Source of the DNA: Staphylothermus sp.
Lineage (GTDB): Archaea > Thermoproteota > Thermoprotei_A > Sulfolobales > Desulfurococcaceae
Reading direction: 5' to 3'
NCBI GenBank assembly: GCA_021159785.1
Contig: JAGHDU010000209.1
Span: 1 to 17,936, forward strand
Length of the DNA stretch: 17,936 bases
Part shown: positions 13,757 through 17,936 of the stretch, one piece after another
How the letters are laid out: every line of letters starts with the position of its first letter
How positions within the stretch are numbered: position 1 is the first letter of the stretch
Translations under genes and position numbers: made by a program
Notes under the pieces: generated by a model
The model's input: only the letters and a program-made list of their open reading frames with translations
Database searches by the model: none
Told to the model about the DNA's origin: nothing

Positions 13757-15250
13757 TCATAATCGATCCCGATGTCTGTGGTTCATTGTTGTCATAAGTG
13801 GGTATAGGTAGTAATAAGTAGAAATCTCGGAAATGAATTTACTCATTATTCGTCGTGGTAACTCCTCTGTCATTTTCAATATTGTACTCACTATATCCAC
13901 TGCTGACGGTCTATTCCATGGTTCTGGATCCAGCTTTTCTTGACGAACTCTTTTTATCTCTGGGTCTTATATTCCATTGACTGCTTGCTCTACTATACTT
14001 GGCTCCACTGCTTCCTCGCCGTCAACTGATCTACCAGTCAGAATGTATAGATAGTGTTTCCCAGTCCATAGTATCTTTCATGTGCTCAAGCCCCATCTCC
14101 TTGGTTTTCCTACGCATATCGCTGTAGACCTGCTCCGGAGCACGGAATCCTATGGTGAATGCTCCTGCTATCCCGCTTTTGCTACCGGTTAGGGATATTA
14201 GTTTTTCTAGGTCAGAGAAATCGCCGATCTTAGCAAAAACACCATTCACGAAGAAAATGTTCGCTGGCTTAATATCACTGAGCACCAGCCCTTCTCATGT
14301 ATATACCTTAACGCATCAGCTATCCAGGATCAGTAGCAGGGTTTCTCTCATCCTGGACTTCATCCATTGCCAAGCTACCACTCTAGTGTACCCCGGTCAG
14401 CATATTCGTAGATCAGTGCTGACCCTTGTCTACCAACACCCAGTAGCCTAAGTATATTGGGCACCTTAGCCTCATGATATTATTGGCTGTCTCACGGATA
14501 CTCTCCAATAACTTAGTGCGTACACTTGGCGGTACACTACCCTCAACAATATCCTCGAAGCCATGTGGGACCTTAACTACAATGTTTTCTTCATACTTCC
14601 TACATAGGTATGAGCAACCCAATCACCACAGCTAAGGCCGTAGCACTCCTCGTTACCAGCATATTCCATAGGTACCACGCCAGTAATAAGCTTAGTGCTA
14701 CGCCACTCATCTCTACAACCATAGCTATTTCTTAGTTCTTCGTTGTTTGGGAATGTGTGGTGCTTGATTGCTGTGGCTGTGTTTAGGAGTTCAATCCCAG
14801 TATTTATTGTTTCTTCGAGCACTTTTATTGCTTGAGCTATTTGTCCTTGTATAACTAGGTTTGTTGAGGTGCTTAATGCGTTCAAGATAGCCTTCCTGGT
14901 TGCCGTGGGTATAATGCTTGATGTCTTGTTTCTTGTTTCATTAATTACACTCAGTAGTTTCTTGATCGGATACTCGGCAAGGGTTAAGGTGCGGATTGCT
15001 TCATTACTACCTTCCAAAGCCTTTGTTGCTAGTATAGCCCTTACCGACGCGTTTGCCCTTGTCTCGCTCACCAGTATCTCGATTAATTCATCCGCCGCTT
15101 TTGACTCCATACTCCTCAAGTTTGGGAGAATCGCAAGGGCCTCGGCAACAGCTTCAGCCAGTCTACTTCTTAATTCATTAATTATTTTCCTCCGTGCCGC
15201 CCTTTACCAAAAAATGAGGCCAGCTTCCTTACGTGCTCGTGTATAGGCAA
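13757..15250 (-). pseudogene. Decayed soluble Ser/Thr kinase
   Basis: On the minus strand a kinase can be followed through several frames. TTG 15250 lies about 24 bases after a TATA-like element and opens MPIHEHVRKLASFFGKGRHGG, then a frameshift near 15190. A helical region follows (about 15190-14740), then LSCGDW and, after a lost G near 14610, GCSYLCRKYEENIVVKVP with the ATP-site lysine. Further on are NILRLLGVG, YEYADRGTLEW, several nonsense codons (about 14400-14310), SDIKPANIFF (the HGD region), GDFSD, FRAPEQVYSDM, and DPEPWNRPSAVDIV before a TGA at 13757-13759. I count at least five frameshifts and five stops. Unlike its neighbours it has no signal peptide or membrane helix. It ends eight bases from the convergent large kinase gene. 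Confidence 0.87.
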
Positions 15251-15269
15251 GGGCTTCGCCTCAAAATAC

Positions 15270-15278
15270 TTTTTAAGT
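15270..15278 (-). promoter_or_regulatory. TATA-like relic of the decayed kinase
   Basis: On the minus strand CTTAAAAAGTA lies about 24 bases before the TTG at 15250. This is the distance of a leaderless archaeal promoter and supports the proposed original start of the pseudogene. Confidence 0.4.
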
Positions 15279-15329
15279 GGTACGGTATAAGTGTTTTTGT
15301 TTAATATGTTTCAGCAATCATATAGTTGA

Positions 15330-15404
15330 CTCCATTTTGCTCTTATCTATTATTCTTTATATGAGGAGATACTAGACCCGGAACCATGGAATAGGCAAAG
15401 TTAA
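15330..15404 (+). pseudogene. Small remnant of another kinase C-terminus
   Basis: A plus-strand frame between a TGA at 15327 and a TAA at 15402 encodes LYEEILDPEPWNRQS at its end. LDPEPWNR is identical to the end of the decayed minus-strand kinase (KLDPEPWNRPS), and the DNA agrees closely (CCATGGAATAG shared). Its equivalents in the intact kinases are LDPLERSS and TPNPLQRPS, the conserved arginine segment at the end of the kinase domain. Since it lies on the opposite strand, it is the last piece of a separate kinase gene or of an inverted duplication. Confidence 0.6.
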
Positions 15405-15465
15405 CTAGAAACAAAGAGACAAATATCAGCATTACTTATGAGAGAATAGGTAAGGTGAATACACT

Positions 15466-15567
15466 ATGTTTAAATACATTATTAAAGGACTTCAAATATT
15501 TCTCCTTGATTTATTCGGATTGTTTATACAAGTACTGGTTCTTATCAGTTTTACTCTCAGTCTGTGA
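15466..15567 (+). CDS. Possible small hydrophobic protein
   Basis: A 33-codon frame follows a good ribosome binding site (AAGGTGA, about eight bases before the ATG). Its product is mostly hydrophobic (IFLLDLFGLFI, then VLVLISFTL) and could be a single membrane helix. It lies in the 367-base stretch between the decayed kinase and the second receptor kinase. Apart from this frame and the kinase remnant, that stretch (15251-15617) shows only AT-rich DNA. I cannot assign a function, and it may be a chance frame. Confidence 0.35.
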   Translation: MFKYIIKGLQIFLLDLFGLFIQVLVLISFTLSL

Positions 15568-15617
15568 TGCGTTAAAATTAATAGGAATTTAATAAATTAG
15601 AAACTATGTAGTTTTCA

Positions 15618-17843
15618 TTATTGTTTGTCTTCGAGTTCCTTCCATATTCTCAGTAGCTCTTTGACTATTTCTTCTGTTGATGGTCTTTGTAGTGGGTTGG
15701 GTGTTAGTGTTTTTCTTACAACCCCTCTTAGTCCGGGATGGTCTATTTTATTCACAGCTTCTTCTACTGCTCCTGGTTTTACAGCGTCTTCACCATCAAG
15801 AGCTTCATGTGTAAGGAGGTATAGGAGTAGATTGCCTAGTTGGTAGGTGTCGATTCTTGACTCTACACCCATTGATACTGCTTCTCTTCTCAGATCCGCG
15901 TATGCTTGTTCAGGTGCACGGAATCCTGGGGTGTAAGCAAGTCTTGAATGCCTAGACGTCATGGTGACTAATTTTACGAGCGAGGAGAAATCACCAACCT
16001 TAGCAACACCACCTGAAATAAATATGTTTCCAGGCTTAATATCCCCATGCACTAAGCCCCTGCTATGTATGTATCTAAGAGTATCCCCAACCTGGATACC
16101 AATAAGTACTATGTCTCTAAGGGAGGGTTTCCAGCCATTAACTATTTGCCACTCGAGAGAACCATGATCGGCATATTCATAAACAAGTATTGGTGCACGA
16201 TCACTATAGTTGAGGAGCTTCAAGATATTTGGATGCTTCAGAGACTTAACAGTCTCAGCTTCAGAAACAATTTTCTTCAATAAATACATATCAACGGTAG
16301 GAATAATTCCGCCTTCAATAATGGATTCAAAACCACGGGGGACTTTGAATACAACTACTCTTTCATCCTGTTCACACTTATAAGCACATCCCCAACCACC
16401 ACAACCAAGTCTACAACAAGTCCAAGAACCCTCAAAACCCTTCGGAACAATACTCTTACTGAATTTAACCTCAAACCCTTCACCAAGACAACCATAACCA
16501 TCAACAAGACCCTGCAATCTATGGAAGAGCAATTCTCTAACAGAACTCAAGCCGAGTACTGCTTCACTACTTAACGAGGATTTGGTTCTTGAACTGCTAA
16601 TTGCTCCAGAACTACTGCTTGGACCATATTTATCAACAACTATTTCTTCACTGGTTCCACGATCTCGTCTACGAAGAATTATGTATGTAGCTAAACCAAC
16701 ACCAATACCTATTGGTGCTAACAAAGTAGTAAAACCTGGTGGAAAAACACTAAGATCAACACCTCCAGCTAATGAAGACATTGTAGTAGTCTTAGTATTC
16801 TTGGTAGTGGAGATGGTTGTTGTGATTGTGGTTTTTATGGGAGACGATGACTGAGTCGTTGTTGTTATGATAGGATAACTCACTATACTTGTTTGAGGAG
16901 TTGAAGTAGTAGATTGGAATGTAGTGGTTGTTGGTAAATGCGTAGCTGTCGATGTGGTAGTGGTGCTGAATAGGAGCGAAGTAGTTGTCATTTGCGTAGA
17001 ATTAGCAATAGTAGTTGTAGTAGTGGATGTAGTATTTGATGAAGACTTTAAAACCTTAATAATAGCTGAGGCAGAAGCATTTAAATCATCATCATCCACC
17101 ACAGTTAAGGTGACAGTGAATGTGCCCGAAGCATTATACACATGTGTTACAACAGGCATGTTAGTTTTCAAGATTGTACCATCATCAAAATCCCAGCGAT
17201 AAAGTACTATACTACCATCGGGATCGTAGCTTGTTGAAGCATCAAAGGTTACTTTTTCACCAACTCGTGGAGACTTAGGTCTGTAATCAAATACAGCTAT
17301 GGGTGGTTTGGGAAGCTGGATAGTTGCATTACTGCATTGACGGTCTACTAGTTCGTTGTTGGGGCCGTAGAGTTCAACACACCAAGGATATTCCACATCC
17401 TTGTCAACCTTTATGGGCTCCGTATATCTCATCTCGGTTTCGTATGGGGTTGTTGCAACATCTAATGTGAAGCTCTCCTTAATACTGTAGCCTTGTAGGA
17501 TTACCTTCCATGTACCAGTACCGCTTGATACATTCACTCTCCAAGAATAATTAACAGTACCATTACTAGAATTATAAACCGCACTCAGACCATAAACGTC
17601 CCCTTCATACTGTTGAACACTAGAAACACCGAAAACAATAGTCTTATTGAACGTGCCGCCTACAGCTAGCTTACTTCCGTCAGGACTCCAAGAAACACTC
17701 CACACCTCGGCACCCAGTTCCTTCTCCCACAGTTTTTTTAGTGTTAGGTTTTGTATTGTCGACGGTATTGTGGCTGTTTGACTTGAAACAATGAGAAAAA
17801 CCAATACTATAAATAAAGAAAGATGCAAAACCCTTGAGTTCAT
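15618..17843 (-). CDS. Receptor-type Ser/Thr kinase: one propeller blade, PKD, Thr stalk, TM, kinase
   Basis: The 741-residue protein starts with a signal peptide (about 1-25). One propeller-like blade follows (about 34-75, SWSPDGSKLAV), then a beta-sandwich-like region with a Cys pair (about 80-180) and a PKD domain (about 182-267; YRWDFDDG). A long Thr/Ser stalk (about 268-360) full of likely glycosylation sites leads to a membrane helix (about 374-391) and an RRRDR stop. The cytoplasmic part has a Ser-rich linker and a kinase (about 465-735): Gly loop GCGGWG, Lys500, H-G-D601 with K603 and N606, D618-F-S620, FRAPEQ. All catalytic residues are present, so it should be active. The kinase half is very close to that of the plus-strand receptor kinase. 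No partner gene is adjacent on the same strand within the window. Confidence 0.9.
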   Translation of the reverse strand: MNSRVLHLSLFIVLVFLIVSSQTATIPSTIQNLTLKKLWEKELGAEVWSVSWSPDGSKLAVGGTFNKTIVFGVSSVQQYEGDVYGLSAVYNSSNGTVNYSWRVNVSSGTGTWKVILQGYSIKESFTLDVATTPYETEMRYTEPIKVDKDVEYPWCVELYGPNNELVDRQCSNATIQLPKPPIAVFDYRPKSPRVGEKVTFDASTSYDPDGSIVLYRWDFDDGTILKTNMPVVTHVYNASGTFTVTLTVVDDDDLNASASAIIKVLKSSSNTTSTTTTTIANSTQMTTTSLLFSTTTTSTATHLPTTTTFQSTTSTPQTSIVSYPIITTTTQSSSPIKTTITTTISTTKNTKTTTMSSLAGGVDLSVFPPGFTTLLAPIGIGVGLATYIILRRRDRGTSEEIVVDKYGPSSSSGAISSSRTKSSLSSEAVLGLSSVRELLFHRLQGLVDGYGCLGEGFEVKFSKSIVPKGFEGSWTCCRLGCGGWGCAYKCEQDERVVVFKVPRGFESIIEGGIIPTVDMYLLKKIVSEAETVKSLKHPNILKLLNYSDRAPILVYEYADHGSLEWQIVNGWKPSLRDIVLIGIQVGDTLRYIHSRGLVHGDIKPGNIFISGGVAKVGDFSSLVKLVTMTSRHSRLAYTPGFRAPEQAYADLRREAVSMGVESRIDTYQLGNLLLYLLTHEALDGEDAVKPGAVEEAVNKIDHPGLRGVVRKTLTPNPLQRPSTEEIVKELLRIWKELEDKQ

Positions 17844-17878
17844 AACCTATCAACACCGATTATTATCCTAACATGATC

Positions 17879-17888
17879 AAAATATAAA
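17879..17888 (-). promoter_or_regulatory. TATA box of the second receptor kinase
   Basis: On the minus strand TTTATATTTT lies about 40 bases before the ATG, which predicts a leader of about 15-20 bases. The sequence just before the ATG (GATAGG) is a weak ribosome binding site. Confidence 0.45.
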
Positions 17889-17936
17889 ACAACGAGTACA
17901 TATATTTTATTATAACGTATTTATGGAGTATTTACT

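Noticed and set aside
14869..15246. Plus-strand 125-codon frame
   Set aside because: It is antisense to the helical N-terminal region of the decayed kinase, which is recognisable on the minus strand through its continuation into kinase motifs.

Overview
The window looks like a stretch of a hyperthermophilic crenarchaeal chromosome, most likely Desulfurococcales and close to Staphylothermus in style. The reasons are AT-rich DNA, dense short operons with ATGA start/stop overlaps, GTG/TTG starts lying about 27 bases after TATA-like boxes (leaderless transcripts), Shine-Dalgarno sites of the GAGGTGATCC type, and proteins of archaeal type (archaeal CYTH, Cas4-like FeS nuclease, MIT-domain Vps4-like ATPase). 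The genus is inferred from style only.

Layout. (1) 1-1683: a tight plus-strand operon holding the tail of an unknown gene, a CYTH-domain triphosphatase/cyclase-like protein, a Nudix hydrolase and a Cas4/RecB-like nuclease. (2) 1972-8188: a plus-strand cluster with an FHA phosphothreonine-reader, a 180-aa alpha/beta protein, a 663-aa coiled-coil protein with a winged-helix-like end, a 189-aa membrane-anchored coiled-coil protein, a 210-aa coiled-coil protein with ESCRT-III (Snf7)-like layout, and a Vps4/CdvC-like AAA ATPase with an N-terminal MIT-like domain. (3) 8205-9671: a graveyard with a broken BMP-family substrate-binding lipoprotein gene and the 3' end of a decayed TnpB, ending in a hairpin like an IS605-type right end. 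(4) 9861-17843: a receptor-kinase region. It contains two intact transmembrane Ser/Thr kinases facing each other (plus strand 9861-13748, minus strand 15618-17843), a dead soluble kinase between them (13757-15250, minus), and a tiny remnant of yet another kinase (about 15330-15404, plus).

How the parts may work together (inference). The kinases have large extracellular modules (beta-propeller, PKD, PEGA, Thr/Ser-rich stalk), one membrane helix and a cytoplasmic kinase domain. The adjacent cluster supplies an FHA domain, which in known families binds phosphothreonine, plus coiled-coil/ESCRT-III-like proteins and a Vps4-like disassembly ATPase. The simplest reading is a phosphorylation-controlled membrane-remodelling system: external signal, receptor kinase, FHA scaffold, ESCRT-like polymer, AAA ATPase. 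The FHA, MIT/AAA and kinase calls rest on motifs visible in the sequence. The ESCRT-III-like call and the link between the modules are hypotheses.

No tRNA, rRNA or CRISPR array was seen.
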